From: Intestinimonas timonensis
GTDB lineage: Bacteria; Bacillota; Clostridia; Oscillospirales; Oscillospiraceae
Assembly (NCBI RefSeq): GCF_900626145.1
Contig: NZ_LR130816.1
Span: 182,676 to 246,675 of the forward strand
Direction of reading: 5' to 3'
DNA length: 64,000 bases
In this document: positions 31,347 through 42,149 of the stretch, one piece after another
How positions within the stretch are numbered: the first letter of the stretch is position 1
How the letters are laid out: every line of letters starts with the position of its first letter
Notes under the pieces: model-generated
Told to the model about the DNA's origin: nothing
Seen by the model: only the letters and a program-made list of their open reading frames with translations
Database searches by the model: none
Translations under genes and position numbers: made by a program

Positions 31347-33962
31347 TCAGCCCGCCAGATCGGGGAAGGTAGTCTGGCCCCAGTCGTCCACCTGCCAGCC
31401 GCCGCTGCCGTCGGGGATGAGCCAGAACACGTAGGTCCCCTCCCCCTGAGGGGCGTCCGCCGAAAAGGCGGCGCAGAGTACCAGCACATCGGCCCGGTCA
31501 AGGCCGCTCCCCTGCCCCCTGCCGTTTTCCAGGTAGGTCTGGGCGTGGTAGCGGGCGTAGAGGGGCAGATACTGCAAGGTGCCTTCCGTGGGCGCTTTCC
31601 AGCCCTCCGCCTCCAGCCAGGCGGACAGGGCGTCCATGCCGGCATCTATCTGCTCCCAAGTGAAGGGGTCCTCCTCCTGGGCCAGGGCGGCGCAGCAGTC
31701 CAGCATCTGGTCATAGGGGCTCACCTGGTAGGCGTAGGCGGGGCGGTACCAGGAGACGGCGTCCCCGATGGTGATGCGCAGAAGGCCGTCCTCCTCCAGG
31801 AAGAGGAGTTCGTCACCGCTCTCCGTCTGATAGCGCACCGCCTCACCCTCGATGGTCTCCGGCCCTTGGCCCTCCATCCACACGAAGGTTTGGAGGTACC
31901 AACGCACCTCACCCGACAGGAACTCCGGGTCGTGGAAGGCCAGCCTGCCCTCGCTGCTGCCCGGGTCGCCGTCCAGATAGAAGAGGCTCTCCAGCGTGCC
32001 GGCCTGACCCGCCACCTGCCCGATGGTGCTCCACAGGTCCCCGGCGGGCTCCCCCTCCATCAGGGTGAAGGTGAGGCCGTCCAGGGTCTCGGCGTCGTAC
32101 TTCTCCCGATACCAGTCCATGGCCGCCTGGACCGGGTCCAGGAGCCCTGGCCGGTGGCCCTGGTCCACCTGGGCCTGGAGATCGGCGTAGTACTCCGCCG
32201 CCGTCACCTCGATGCCATAGGGCAGCTCCCTGCCCCAGCCGCCGTAGTTGTTTTCAAAGCTGCCCTCCACACACCAGATGCCGCCGCTGCCCTGGGTGAC
32301 GGGCTGGGAGAGGTGGAGGGTCAGGGAGACGGAATAGTCGGCGCTGTGGACCTCCACATAGCGGTGTTCCCCCTCCCACAGGAAGGGCTGGTTCAGCTCC
32401 GCTCCGCCGTCGTAGGGGGTAAGGCCGTTGCGGACGATAAAGTCGGCCTGGATGTCGGGGATGCGGGAGCGGACATACTCCCAGCGCCGGTAGTCCGCGC
32501 TGTCGGTGTCCTGGTCGCCATCTGCGGTGTAAAACTGCACATCGGTGGGGTAGGCCATGCCGTAGTACCACTCGCCATCCCGGGCAAAGATGGTCTGGCC
32601 CGTCCCGCCGTGGACGGCCAGGTAGTTCTGCTCGTATCCTACCTGGTCGTAGCGGAAGAAGGAGAAGAGGAAGCCCATGGGGGCGTCGAAGTCCTCTATG
32701 GCCGCCTCGTAGCTGGAGCGGTGGTAGACCCTAGGGAACACCGGCTCCGAGCCGTCCCCCAGGTCCTCTTCAAAGAGGACCATGGTGTCCTCCACGATGT
32801 CGGTGGGGATGGCCAGGGTGAGCCCGCCCCCCAGGTCGTAGAGGGCGGCGTCGGTGAGGAGGTCGCCCACGTTGGAGGTGGAGCTGGGCACCTCCGTCTC
32901 CTCCTCCAAGCCAGGCGTCACCATGGCCGCGCCTCCAATCATGGAGCAGCTCCCCAACAGTACCGTGAGGCACAGGGTCAGACACAGCGCGGCAGGGCCT
33001 CGTTTTGTCCCCTTCACCAGATCCACCAGCCTTTCCTTCAAATGCTCCTTTTCCTCGCACAGGGTGGTGACCATCAGCCCCTTTGGGGGGTCCGCGGCCA
33101 GGGAGAGGAGGGTCTCCCCGTACCGCCGCCGCGCCTCCGGGGACAGGCTCCCCGCCGCCGCCTCGTCACAGGCGAGCTCGCACCGCCGGGCCATTTCCCG
33201 GCGGAACACCGGCATGAGGGGATTGAACCAGTGGAGGCTGGTCACCACCGCCGCACACCACTTATAGAGGAGGTCCCGGCGGCGCAGGTGGGTAAGCTCA
33301 TGGCGGAGGATATCCTCCAGCCGCCCCCGGTCCTCCACCCCATCGGGCAAAAATACGGCGGGCCGCAGCAGCCCCAGGGCCATGGGACAAGGAATGGCCG
33401 GGCACACTGCCAGGGCGATCTTCCCGCCGGGGTCCAGCTCCTGCAGCACCTCCAGCGCCAACCGGCCGGGGGCGTGGCTCTCTCGCCGGACCAGCCGGGC
33501 AAAGCGGCGGTAGCTCCGTCCGTACCGGCCCAGGCTGAGGACAAAGCCGATGGCCCAGAGTCCGAACCACAGCGCCGGGGCGTTGAGGATGGCCCTCCAG
33601 TCCACCTCCGTGGCAGCGGTCACCCTCTCCCCGCCGCCGTCAGGGACCGACGGCCCATTGCCTGCGTTCGGTGACCGTCCCCCTTGATCTGTGGGCGGAA
33701 ACAGAACAGTGGTCCCGCCGTTCTGACCCCCTGCCGGGTTGGTCATGATCACACCGGTGACGGCGGCGCTTTGCTGATAGACGGGGATGGGCAGGTCCAC
33801 CCACACCGGCACGCACAGCCGCAGCAGCACCAGCAGCCACAGGTAATACCCCGCTGCCCGGCTGATGCGGCGGCCCAGCAGGTGGAGCACCCCCATAAGG
33901 ATCACCCCCAGCACCGAGCCTAACAGGCTCAGCCGCAGCAGGGTGAGGAGAAAGCCGGTCAT
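31347..33962 (-). CDS. Large M56-family (BlaR1-like) sensor peptidase
   Basis: 871 residues. N-terminal membrane helices, zinc motif HELTHLRRRD (His221), CELACDEAAAGSLSPEARRRYGETLLSLA in the metalloprotease core (quoted here as CELACDEAAAG and RRYGETLLSL), and a final helix near 330-350. The remaining ~520 residues are extracellular and do not look like a penicillin-binding domain; two or more repeated-looking modules with many Trp/Tyr are present, possibly ligand-binding. Its ATG overlaps the repressor stop. Probably cleaves that repressor on sensing an unknown signal. Confidence 0.86.
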   Translation of the reverse strand: MTGFLLTLLRLSLLGSVLGVILMGVLHLLGRRISRAAGYYLWLLVLLRLCVPVWVDLPIPVYQQSAAVTGVIMTNPAGGQNGGTTVLFPPTDQGGRSPNAGNGPSVPDGGGERVTAATEVDWRAILNAPALWFGLWAIGFVLSLGRYGRSYRRFARLVRRESHAPGRLALEVLQELDPGGKIALAVCPAIPCPMALGLLRPAVFLPDGVEDRGRLEDILRHELTHLRRRDLLYKWCAAVVTSLHWFNPLMPVFRREMARRCELACDEAAAGSLSPEARRRYGETLLSLAADPPKGLMVTTLCEEKEHLKERLVDLVKGTKRGPAALCLTLCLTVLLGSCSMIGGAAMVTPGLEEETEVPSSTSNVGDLLTDAALYDLGGGLTLAIPTDIVEDTMVLFEEDLGDGSEPVFPRVYHRSSYEAAIEDFDAPMGFLFSFFRYDQVGYEQNYLAVHGGTGQTIFARDGEWYYGMAYPTDVQFYTADGDQDTDSADYRRWEYVRSRIPDIQADFIVRNGLTPYDGGAELNQPFLWEGEHRYVEVHSADYSVSLTLHLSQPVTQGSGGIWCVEGSFENNYGGWGRELPYGIEVTAAEYYADLQAQVDQGHRPGLLDPVQAAMDWYREKYDAETLDGLTFTLMEGEPAGDLWSTIGQVAGQAGTLESLFYLDGDPGSSEGRLAFHDPEFLSGEVRWYLQTFVWMEGQGPETIEGEAVRYQTESGDELLFLEEDGLLRITIGDAVSWYRPAYAYQVSPYDQMLDCCAALAQEEDPFTWEQIDAGMDALSAWLEAEGWKAPTEGTLQYLPLYARYHAQTYLENGRGQGSGLDRADVLVLCAAFSADAPQGEGTYVFWLIPDGSGGWQVDDWGQTTFPDLAG

Positions 33963-34351
33963 ATGTCCTCCCCCCTCTCCTCCCACAGCCTGTCAAAGAG
34001 GTCCTTGAGCTCGGCCACATCGGAGCGGTCCAGCTGCCGCCGCTCCACCAGGGCGGCCACCAGATCCTTTGCCTTGCCGTCGTAGAGCTTTTCGATGAGG
34101 GTGCGGGTCTTGTAGTCCCCCAGCTCCTCCCGGCTCACCAGGGGGCGGTAATGGTACACCCCCCGCTTCTCCTGGCCCACAGCCCCCTTTTCCAGCAGCC
34201 GCCGGAGGAGGGTTTTCACCGTGTCGCCACTCCAGCCCTTCCGGGCGGTGACCCCCTCCTTCACCTGGGCCAGGGTCAGGTCGCCCACCTGCCACAGTAC
34301 CTCCATTACCTCCAGCTCCGCGTCGGTGATCTTGGCCTCACGCTCCCACAT
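33959..34351 (-). CDS. BlaI/MecI/CopY-family repressor
   Basis: 130 residues: winged helix ITDAELEVMEVLWQVGDLTL and WSGDTVKTLLRRLLEKGAV, then GVYHYRPLVSREELGDYKTR and the dimerisation helices. It forms an operon with the M56 sensor (ATGA overlap). Two TACA-N2-TGTA boxes lie upstream. Closer to CopY/BlaI of Firmicutes than to the 17-kb paralogue, and longer at the C-terminus. Confidence 0.92.
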   Translation of the reverse strand: MWEREAKITDAELEVMEVLWQVGDLTLAQVKEGVTARKGWSGDTVKTLLRRLLEKGAVGQEKRGVYHYRPLVSREELGDYKTRTLIEKLYDGKAKDLVAALVERRQLDRSDVAELKDLFDRLWEERGEDI

Positions 34352-34376
34352 ACAGGTATCCCCCTTCCATGCAAAC

Positions 34377-34431
34377 GAGGTTACAGTTGTACCCTTCGCA
34401 TATAGGGTACAACTGTAACCTCATTTTGTCA
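34377..34431 (-). promoter_or_regulatory. BlaI-type promoter and paired operators
   Basis: Minus strand TTGACA (34431-34426) and a perfect 18-bp inverted repeat with arms 34377-34394 and 34405-34422. Each arm contains a dyad TACAGTTGTA or TACAACTGTA. Operators overlap the region expected for the -10, so the repressor would block RNA polymerase. Confidence 0.8.
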
Positions 34432-34458
34432 AGGCGGGATCGGTAACAATTTGGCGTC

Positions 34459-34493
34459 AAAAAAAGCGCCCCGGACTTGAGGTCCGGGGCGCT
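34459..34493 (-). terminator. Terminator after the DUF1846 gene
   Basis: AGCGCCCCGGAC / GTCCGGGGCGCT (12 bp, 5-base loop) followed on the minus strand by seven T. Confidence 0.88.
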
Positions 34494-34509
34494 GCGGCGG
34501 CAGATGAAT

Positions 34510-35994
34510 TTATTTGTGATAGAGCTTATTGGTCTCGTAGGTGGGCTCACAGGTGAGGTGCATGCCCAGCTTGGCGTAGGTGCCCGAATCGGGGGGCGAG
34601 AGGATGACGGAGGCGTGGGCCTCACAGTCCCGGAGCTGGGCCAGATGGTCCAGGGCCTGCCGGGCCAGGGGGTTGGTGGTGGCCGAGATGGCCAGGGCGA
34701 TGAGGACCTCGTCGGAGTGGAGACGGGGGTTGGCGCTGCCCAGGTGCTTGACCTTCACGGTCTGAATGGGCTCGATGGCCTCCCGGGAGATGAGGTGGTG
34801 CTCATGGCCGATGCCGGCCAGGCACTTCAGAGCGTTGAGGAGGGTGGTGGCGGAGGCTCCCATGAGATCGGTGGTCTTGCCGGTGACCACCTCGCCGTCG
34901 GGGAGCTCAATGGCGGCGGCGGGCTTGCCGGTCTCCTCGGCCACGGCCAGGGCAGCGCCCACCACCGGGCGGAGAGAGGCGTCGGCCTTCACCTGCTGCA
35001 TGAGGAGCTCCAGCTTGTAGACCGGCTCATCCCCGCAGCGGCCCTGCCGGCGGTCGCACAGGGCGGCATAGTACCGGCGGATGATCTCCTGCCGGGCGGC
35101 CTCACAGACCACGGCGTCATCCACGATGCAGTTGCCCACCATATTGACTCCCATGTCGGTGGGGGACTTATAGGGGCACTCGCCGGTGATCTTCTCAAAG
35201 ATGGCGGAGAGGACGGGGAAGATCTCCACATCCCGGTTGTAGTTCACCGTCGTCTTTCCATAGGCGGTCAGGTGGAAGGGGTCGATCATATTCACGTCGT
35301 TGAGGTCGGCGGTGGCCGCCTCATAGGCCAGGTTCACCGGGTGCTGAAGGGGCAGGTTCCAGATGGGGAAGGTCTCGAACTTGGCGTAGCCCGCCTTCAC
35401 CCCACGCTTGTACTCGTGGTAGAGCTGGGAGAGGCAGGTGGCCATCTTGCCGCTGCCGGGGCCGGGGGCGGTGACCACCACCAGGGGGCGGGAGGTCTCG
35501 ATATAGTCGTTCTTGCCATAGCCCTCGTCGCTGACGATGAGGGAGACGTTGTTGGGATAGCCGGCGATGGGATAGTGGAGGAAGACCTTCATGCCCAGGT
35601 CCTCCAGCCGCTTCTTGAAGGCGTCGGCGGCGGGCTGGCGGTCGTACTGGGTGACCACCACGCTGCCCACATACAGGCCCTGGGCCCGGAAGGCGTCGAT
35701 GAGCCGGAGCACGTCCACGTCGTAGGTGATGCCCAGGTCGCCCCGGATCTTGTTCTTCTCAATGTCGCTGGCACAGATGGAGATGACCATCTCCACGTCG
35801 TCCTTGAGCTCCAGGAGCATGCGGATCTTGCTGTCCGGTGCGAAGCCGGGCAGTACCCGGGAGGCATGGTAGTCGTCAAAGAGCTTACCGCCGAACTCCA
35901 GGTAGAGCTTGTCCCCAAACTGAGCGATGCGGTCCTTGATGTGAGCGGACTGGGTCTCCAAATACTTTGCGTTGTCAAAGCCGATCTGTTTCAT
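34510..35994 (-). CDS. DUF1846 (UPF0371) family protein
   Basis: 494 residues, full length for the family. It starts KQIGFDNAKYLETQSAHIKDRI and includes VVTAPGPGSGKMATCLSQLYHE, a P-loop-like glycine-rich segment that is strongly conserved. Biochemical role not established to my knowledge. ATG at 35994 chosen because GGAGGGG lies 5 bases upstream; a GTG two codons earlier abuts that site. Monocistronic, divergent from tex. Confidence 0.88.
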   Translation of the reverse strand: MKQIGFDNAKYLETQSAHIKDRIAQFGDKLYLEFGGKLFDDYHASRVLPGFAPDSKIRMLLELKDDVEMVISICASDIEKNKIRGDLGITYDVDVLRLIDAFRAQGLYVGSVVVTQYDRQPAADAFKKRLEDLGMKVFLHYPIAGYPNNVSLIVSDEGYGKNDYIETSRPLVVVTAPGPGSGKMATCLSQLYHEYKRGVKAGYAKFETFPIWNLPLQHPVNLAYEAATADLNDVNMIDPFHLTAYGKTTVNYNRDVEIFPVLSAIFEKITGECPYKSPTDMGVNMVGNCIVDDAVVCEAARQEIIRRYYAALCDRRQGRCGDEPVYKLELLMQQVKADASLRPVVGAALAVAEETGKPAAAIELPDGEVVTGKTTDLMGASATTLLNALKCLAGIGHEHHLISREAIEPIQTVKVKHLGSANPRLHSDEVLIALAISATTNPLARQALDHLAQLRDCEAHASVILSPPDSGTYAKLGMHLTCEPTYETNKLYHK

Positions 35995-36033
35995 CTGCAC
36001 CCCTCCAAGCTGTCATTCTTACACAATCGTTTT

Positions 36034-36063
36034 ATTTTACCCTCTTTTCGCCCCTGCCGTCAA
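36034..36063 (-). promoter_or_regulatory. Promoter of the DUF1846 gene
   Basis: Minus strand TTGACG, 18 bases, TAAAAT. Confidence 0.6.
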
Positions 36064-36090
36064 GGGATTCCTGACTCCGACGGCTTTTCC

Positions 36091-36119
36091 TTGCTCCGTT
36101 TTCGGCGACGTGATAAAAT
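36091..36119 (+). promoter_or_regulatory. Promoter of tex
   Basis: TTGCTC, 17 bases, TAAAAT, about 33 bases before the start codon. Confidence 0.6.
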
Positions 36120-36152
36120 GAAAGACCCAGATACCTGAAAAGGAGCGACACA

Positions 36153-38321
<2,169 letters not shown>

Positions 38322-38333
38322 GGAGGTTCTGTC

Positions 38334-38714
38334 ATGAGCATGCTCAATTTCGATGAGGTGGGCCTTCTGCTGGACGACATGGCCGAGGAGTTTCCGCCGG
38401 AGTTTTTCGACGAGCTCAACGGCGGGGTGGCTCTGCTGCCCGAGGCCAAGCCCGACCCGGAGTTTCCCCCCGGCGAGATGTATATTCTGGGGGAGTACTG
38501 CAACGACATGATGGGCCGGCACATCAACCTCTACTACGGTTCCTTCGCCGCCCTGGCACAGCAGGAGGACTGGACCGAGGAGGACTGGGAGGACGAGCTG
38601 TGGGAGACCTTCGCCCACGAGTTCACCCACCACATCGAGGGTCTGGCCGGAGAGCGGGGCCTGGAGCTCAAGGACGAGGCTTTCCTGGAGGAGTACCGCC
38701 GGGAGCGTGAATAA
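38334..38714 (+). CDS. Small zinc metallopeptidase-family protein
   Basis: 126 residues, acidic. The motif HEFTHHIEGLAGERGLE gives HExxH and a third ligand region as in the minimal metallopeptidase family (DUF1025-type zincins). No signal peptide, so cytosolic. AAGGAGG lies upstream and it is probably co-transcribed with tex. Substrate unknown. Confidence 0.87.
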   Translation: MSMLNFDEVGLLLDDMAEEFPPEFFDELNGGVALLPEAKPDPEFPPGEMYILGEYCNDMMGRHINLYYGSFAALAQQEDWTEEDWEDELWETFAHEFTHHIEGLAGERGLELKDEAFLEEYRRERE

Positions 38715-38725
38715 CACACATAAAT

Positions 38726-38761
38726 CTGGGCCGGAGATGAGCATGCTCATCTCCGGCCCAG
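38726..38761. terminator. Shared terminator between tex operon and eut operon
   Basis: Perfect 18-bp self-complementary stem CTGGGCCGGAGATGAGCA and its complement, nearly without a loop; convergent genes end on both sides. T tracts are short. Confidence 0.65.
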
Positions 38762-38764
38762 GTT

Positions 38765-39214
38765 TCATTTCTGCCAGTCGGCGGGATAGACGAAGTAGAG
38801 GAAGCGGACCTTTCCCTTGGCGGAGAACTGGATCTCACTGCCCCGGGGGATATGGATGACCTCGCCGGGTCCGGCGGAGACCGTCTCGCCCCCCACCAGG
38901 ATGTCCAGCCGCCCATCGATGACATAGTCCATCTCGTCATAGGTCAGCGTCCAGGGGAAGGTGGTCTTTTCCATGACCATGAGGCCGCAGCCCAGCCGGG
39001 GGGCCTCCTCCAGGGAAAAGAGGTCCCGGGTCCACACCCGGTCCCCGCTCCGGCCGGTGTCCAGCCGGTCGGCCTCCCGGACCTCCAGCCGTGGAACCGC
39101 CACCGAGCGCACTCCGTGGGCGGCGGGGCGCTCCGGCGCCGGGGTCCCCCCCAGCTTCTCCAGCAGCACCTGGCGCACCAGCTTTTCCAGGGCGTTTTTA
39201 TCGATGTCAGCCAT
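38765..39214 (-). CDS. eutQ: Ethanolamine utilization protein EutQ
   Basis: 149 residues, last gene of the operon. An amphipathic N-terminal helix (DKNALEKLVRQVLLEKLGG) looks like an encapsulation peptide; a cupin follows (TTFPWTLTYDEMDYVIDG, GPGEVIHIPRGSEIQF). EutQ of Salmonella has acetate kinase activity, and no ackA-like gene is in this operon. Shorter than the enterobacterial protein. Confidence 0.9.
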   Translation of the reverse strand: MADIDKNALEKLVRQVLLEKLGGTPAPERPAAHGVRSVAVPRLEVREADRLDTGRSGDRVWTRDLFSLEEAPRLGCGLMVMEKTTFPWTLTYDEMDYVIDGRLDILVGGETVSAGPGEVIHIPRGSEIQFSAKGKVRFLYFVYPADWQK

Positions 39215-39218
39215 GGGA

Positions 39219-40292
39219 TCACTCCTTTCGGGTGAGGAGCATGGCCACCGCCACAGCGGTGATGCCCCCCGTCAGCTTGGCCACGATCATGGGGAAGATC
39301 ATGGTATCGTCAAAGCCCGCCGTAAAGCCCAGATGGTCGCCGAAGACGAAGGCCGCCGACACGGCGAAGGCCACGTTGACCACCTTACCCCGGCGGTCCA
39401 TGTCGGACACCATGCCGAACATGGGGATGTTGTTGGCCAGGGTGGCCACCAGTCCCGCCGCAGCCACGTCGTTGACCCCCAGCAGCCGTCCCAGCTTCAA
39501 GAGGGGCTTTTGGAACACCTTTGTGATGACAAAGACCAGGGGGAAGGCCCCGGCCAGGACGATGGCGATCTCCCCCACCACGGCAAAGCCCTCCTGGATG
39601 GGTGCCATACCGGGGATGAGGACCAGCCCGGTGAGGGACTCCACAATGGCGGCGGCCAGGCCCACGGTGATGACGGCCACCACCACCTTGCCGAAGACGG
39701 CGAAGCCCTTCACCATGGCGCCGGGGATCTTCCACAGCCCCAGGGCCAGGAGGAGGGCGATGAGGACGATGGGGATGAGGTTCCGGAGTACCATGCCCAC
39801 CGGGAAGCCGGCGGCCAGTCCGCCCACAAAGGCGCCCAGGGGGATGGTGACTACACCGCAGAGCACCCCCCGGGCCAGGGGCTCCAGGTCCTCCTGCTTC
39901 AGGATGCCCAGGGCCACCGGGATGGTAAAGACGATGGTGGGACCCAGCATTGCCCCCACGATGAGGCCGCCGAACTGCCCCGCCTCCTCGGTGAGGGCCA
40001 GCTCCCGAGCCAGGGCGGCGCCCCCCATGTCGTTTGCCAGGATGGTGCCGGCGAACATGGCGGGGTCGGCGCCCAGGAAGGTATAGACCGGCACCACCAC
40101 CGGCCGCAGCAGGTCGGAGAGCACCGGCGCCAGGCAGAGGATACCGATCATGGCCAGGGCCAGGGCGCCCATGGCCTGGATGCCCTCCTCAAATTTCTCC
40201 CCCAGGCCGAAGCGGTTCCCCGCGATGTGGTCCAGGGCGCCCAGCACCAGAAAGACGGCCATGATATAGATGATGATCTCGTTGATGGACAA
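39219..40292 (-). CDS. eutH: Ethanolamine transporter EutH
   Basis: 357 residues with about ten to eleven membrane helices. ILANDMGGAALARELALTEEAGQF and TLANNIPMFGMVSDMDRRGKVVN, cited in part, are hallmarks of EutH, which takes up ethanolamine. TTG start with GGGGAGG 5 bases upstream. EutQ starts 4 bases after the stop. Confidence 0.95.
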   Translation of the reverse strand: MSINEIIIYIMAVFLVLGALDHIAGNRFGLGEKFEEGIQAMGALALAMIGILCLAPVLSDLLRPVVVPVYTFLGADPAMFAGTILANDMGGAALARELALTEEAGQFGGLIVGAMLGPTIVFTIPVALGILKQEDLEPLARGVLCGVVTIPLGAFVGGLAAGFPVGMVLRNLIPIVLIALLLALGLWKIPGAMVKGFAVFGKVVVAVITVGLAAAIVESLTGLVLIPGMAPIQEGFAVVGEIAIVLAGAFPLVFVITKVFQKPLLKLGRLLGVNDVAAAGLVATLANNIPMFGMVSDMDRRGKVVNVAFAVSAAFVFGDHLGFTAGFDDTMIFPMIVAKLTGGITAVAVAMLLTRKE

Positions 40293-40308
40293 CGGACCTC
40301 CCCCTTTC

Positions 40309-40557
40309 TCAGAACTCCACCCGGTCCACGATGCCCACGATGGCGGCGTCCACCGGGATGTGCTCCCCTGCCGCGATCCGGGCGCCGCCGCCCCGGGTGA
40401 CCAGTACCTTGTCGCCCGGCCCCGCTCCCGCCTGGTCGGCGCACACCAGGGCGGGCCCCTGATAGCCCTCCGGGGCCACCAGCAAAAAGGTCTGGCCTGT
40501 CAGCGCCTCCGCCTTCCGGGTGCACCACACGCTACCGACGACGATCCCTAACAACAC
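40309..40557 (-). CDS. eutN: Microcompartment pentameric vertex protein EutN/CcmL
   Basis: 82 residues: MLLGIVVGSVWCTRKAEALT at the start and a C-terminal AAIVGIVDRVEF, the full EutN/CcmL fold, which forms pentamers that cap shell vertices. GTG start at 40557, inside the end of the preceding gene (26-base overlap). The frame is open much further upstream but that part is shadow sequence of the neighbour. Confidence 0.9.
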   Translation of the reverse strand: MLLGIVVGSVWCTRKAEALTGQTFLLVAPEGYQGPALVCADQAGAGPGDKVLVTRGGGARIAAGEHIPVDAAIVGIVDRVEF

Positions 40558-40804
40558 AAATGCCCATCTCCCGCAGCCCTCGCTCCAGGGCCATAAATTT
40601 CTGATAGATGCCCAAAGGGGCACACCTGCGATAGTCCTTGTACTCCAGGCCCGACTCCAGCACCTGGACCTTCCGCCCCTCCAGCAGGGCCCGGAGGACC
40701 GTCCCCTCCTCATCGGTGAGGGCAAGGCCCAGGGACAGCGAGCCCATCTGCTCCACCGGCAGCCGGGCGATGACCAGGGCTCCGTCCCGTGTCTCCAAAA
40801 CCAC
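40532..40804 (-). CDS. Small eut-operon protein, resembles the C-terminal part of a TIGR02536-type Eut protein
   Basis: About 90 residues, no membrane segment. The segment LLEGRKVQVLESGLEYKDYRR followed by PLGIYQKFMALERGLREMGI recalls the C-terminal half of an uncharacterised protein found in Firmicute eut operons, which is about twice as long. GTG at 40804 is best spaced from AAGGAG; GTG or ATG at 40813/40810 are alternatives. It overlaps eutN. Family link is from memory and moderate. Confidence 0.65.
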   Translation of the reverse strand: MVLETRDGALVIARLPVEQMGSLSLGLALTDEEGTVLRALLEGRKVQVLESGLEYKDYRRCAPLGIYQKFMALERGLREMGICVVRDRRR

Positions 40805-40819
40805 GGACATCACTCCTTT

Positions 40820-41434
40820 TTACGGCAAAATGAATCCACGGTCTCCCTTCTGAAAACCGCAGGCATTTGCCTCGTCGTAGTCCAGGTGGGCGGCGGTGGC
40901 GAAGTCGGACCGCACCCGGACCTCCACGTCTCCAAAGATGAGGGGGCGGGCGGTCAGCGTCTTCAGCCGGACCCTCTGCCTGTCCTCCACCCCCAGGCGG
41001 CGGGCGTCGGCGGGGGGCATGTGGATGTGCCGCTTGGCCACCATCAGCCCCCGGTCCAGGCAGAGGACCCGGTCACCGTACCGCAGTACGAAGCCCGGCG
41101 TCCCGTCCAGGTCCCCGGACAGCCGCACCGGCGGCGTCACCCCCAGGGTGACGGCGTCGGTGAGGGAGATCTCCGCCTGACATTCCTTCCGCTCCGGCCC
41201 CAGCACCACCACCTTGTCCAGCACCCCCTTGGGTCCGCACAGCTGCACCCGCTCGGCGCAGACGAACTGCCCCGGCTGGGAGAGGTCCCGCACCGGGGTC
41301 AGCCGGTGCCCCGGCCCGAAGAGCCGGTCCACCCCCTCCCGGCTCAGGTGGACGTGGCGTCCACTGGCCTCCATGGGGACGGTGAGGGCGCGGAGCACCC
41401 CCTCAATGAGTCCTTCTCTATCATGTGTGTCCAT
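40820..41434 (-). CDS. pduL: Phosphate propanoyl/acetyltransferase PduL
   Basis: 204 residues with two beta-barrel halves, each with a metal-binding His motif: SGRHVHLSREGVDRLFG and AKRHIHMPPADARRLGV. It turns acetyl-CoA plus phosphate into acetyl-phosphate and CoA inside the compartment, recycling CoA for EutE. The N-terminal REGLIEGVLRALT may serve as encapsulation helix. Starts within the eutT stop region (14-base overlap). Takes the place of the Pta-type EutD. Confidence 0.92.
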   Translation of the reverse strand: MDTHDREGLIEGVLRALTVPMEASGRHVHLSREGVDRLFGPGHRLTPVRDLSQPGQFVCAERVQLCGPKGVLDKVVVLGPERKECQAEISLTDAVTLGVTPPVRLSGDLDGTPGFVLRYGDRVLCLDRGLMVAKRHIHMPPADARRLGVEDRQRVRLKTLTARPLIFGDVEVRVRSDFATAAHLDYDEANACGFQKGDRGFILP

Positions 41435-42146
41435 ACTTTCCCGCCTTCAGCTTGATCATCATGATCCACAGGAGGGAGGAGAGCCGGTTGAGGCCCAGGA
41501 TGATATCCCCCCGGGCCACGCCGCCGTTCTCGTCCCGGAAGGCCCGGTAGGCGGCAAGCTCCGTCTGCCGGACCACTGTGCGCACCTTGTTCACCGCCAG
41601 GATGGCGGGGGAGTCGGTGTAGTGGATGAGGAAATGGCCCTGGCCGTAGTATTTTTCCGGGTAGTGGGACCGCTCCCGCAGTTCTTCTGGGGTCATACCG
41701 CAGAGCCTGACCTCCCCTACCGGCTCCGAGAGCACGTCGAAGCGGATGAAGCGCCGGACAAAGTCCAGCACCTCCTCCATCTCCTCCGCCAGGCCGGGCA
41801 CTCCCTCCCGGACGCAGACCTGCTGGCACAGAGCGATCTCCCCCTCCAGCAGGTCGATCATGCCCCGGAAGGCGATGCGGGGGTGGTCCTTGAAAACCAG
41901 GATGTTGCCCCTCAGGTGGGTCATGTGCTCCGGTTTCTCCTCCAGACCTACCCCGAAGGCGGTCTGATACCGGGCGGCGCCGGGGGCGGCCTCCTCTTTG
42001 CCCTGTGGGTAGACCACCTCCACCCGGTGCTCCCGGAGGAAGGACCGGGCTGAGGGTGTGAGGACGTCCCCCCGGGCCACCACCACCGGTCCCCGGGTGC
42101 CGTTGTCGGACATCTGCCGGACCCGCTCCTCCGTCAAGAGGGCCAC
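41421..42146 (-). CDS. eutT: Corrinoid adenosyltransferase EutT
   Basis: 241 residues. LVFKDHPRIAFRGMIDLLEGEIAL then CQQVC and the C-terminal LNRLSSLLWIMMIKLKAGKYG fit EutT, which makes adenosylcobalamin for EutBC. The metal-site cysteines are spaced C-x3-C and the nearest upstream His is 20 residues away, unlike the H-x11-CC-x2-C described for Salmonella EutT. GTG start with GGAGGG upstream, 3 bases after eutM. Confidence 0.88.
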   Translation of the reverse strand: MALLTEERVRQMSDNGTRGPVVVARGDVLTPSARSFLREHRVEVVYPQGKEEAAPGAARYQTAFGVGLEEKPEHMTHLRGNILVFKDHPRIAFRGMIDLLEGEIALCQQVCVREGVPGLAEEMEEVLDFVRRFIRFDVLSEPVGEVRLCGMTPEELRERSHYPEKYYGQGHFLIHYTDSPAILAVNKVRTVVRQTELAAYRAFRDENGGVARGDIILGLNRLSSLLWIMMIKLKAGKYGHT

Positions 42147-42149
42147 GGC

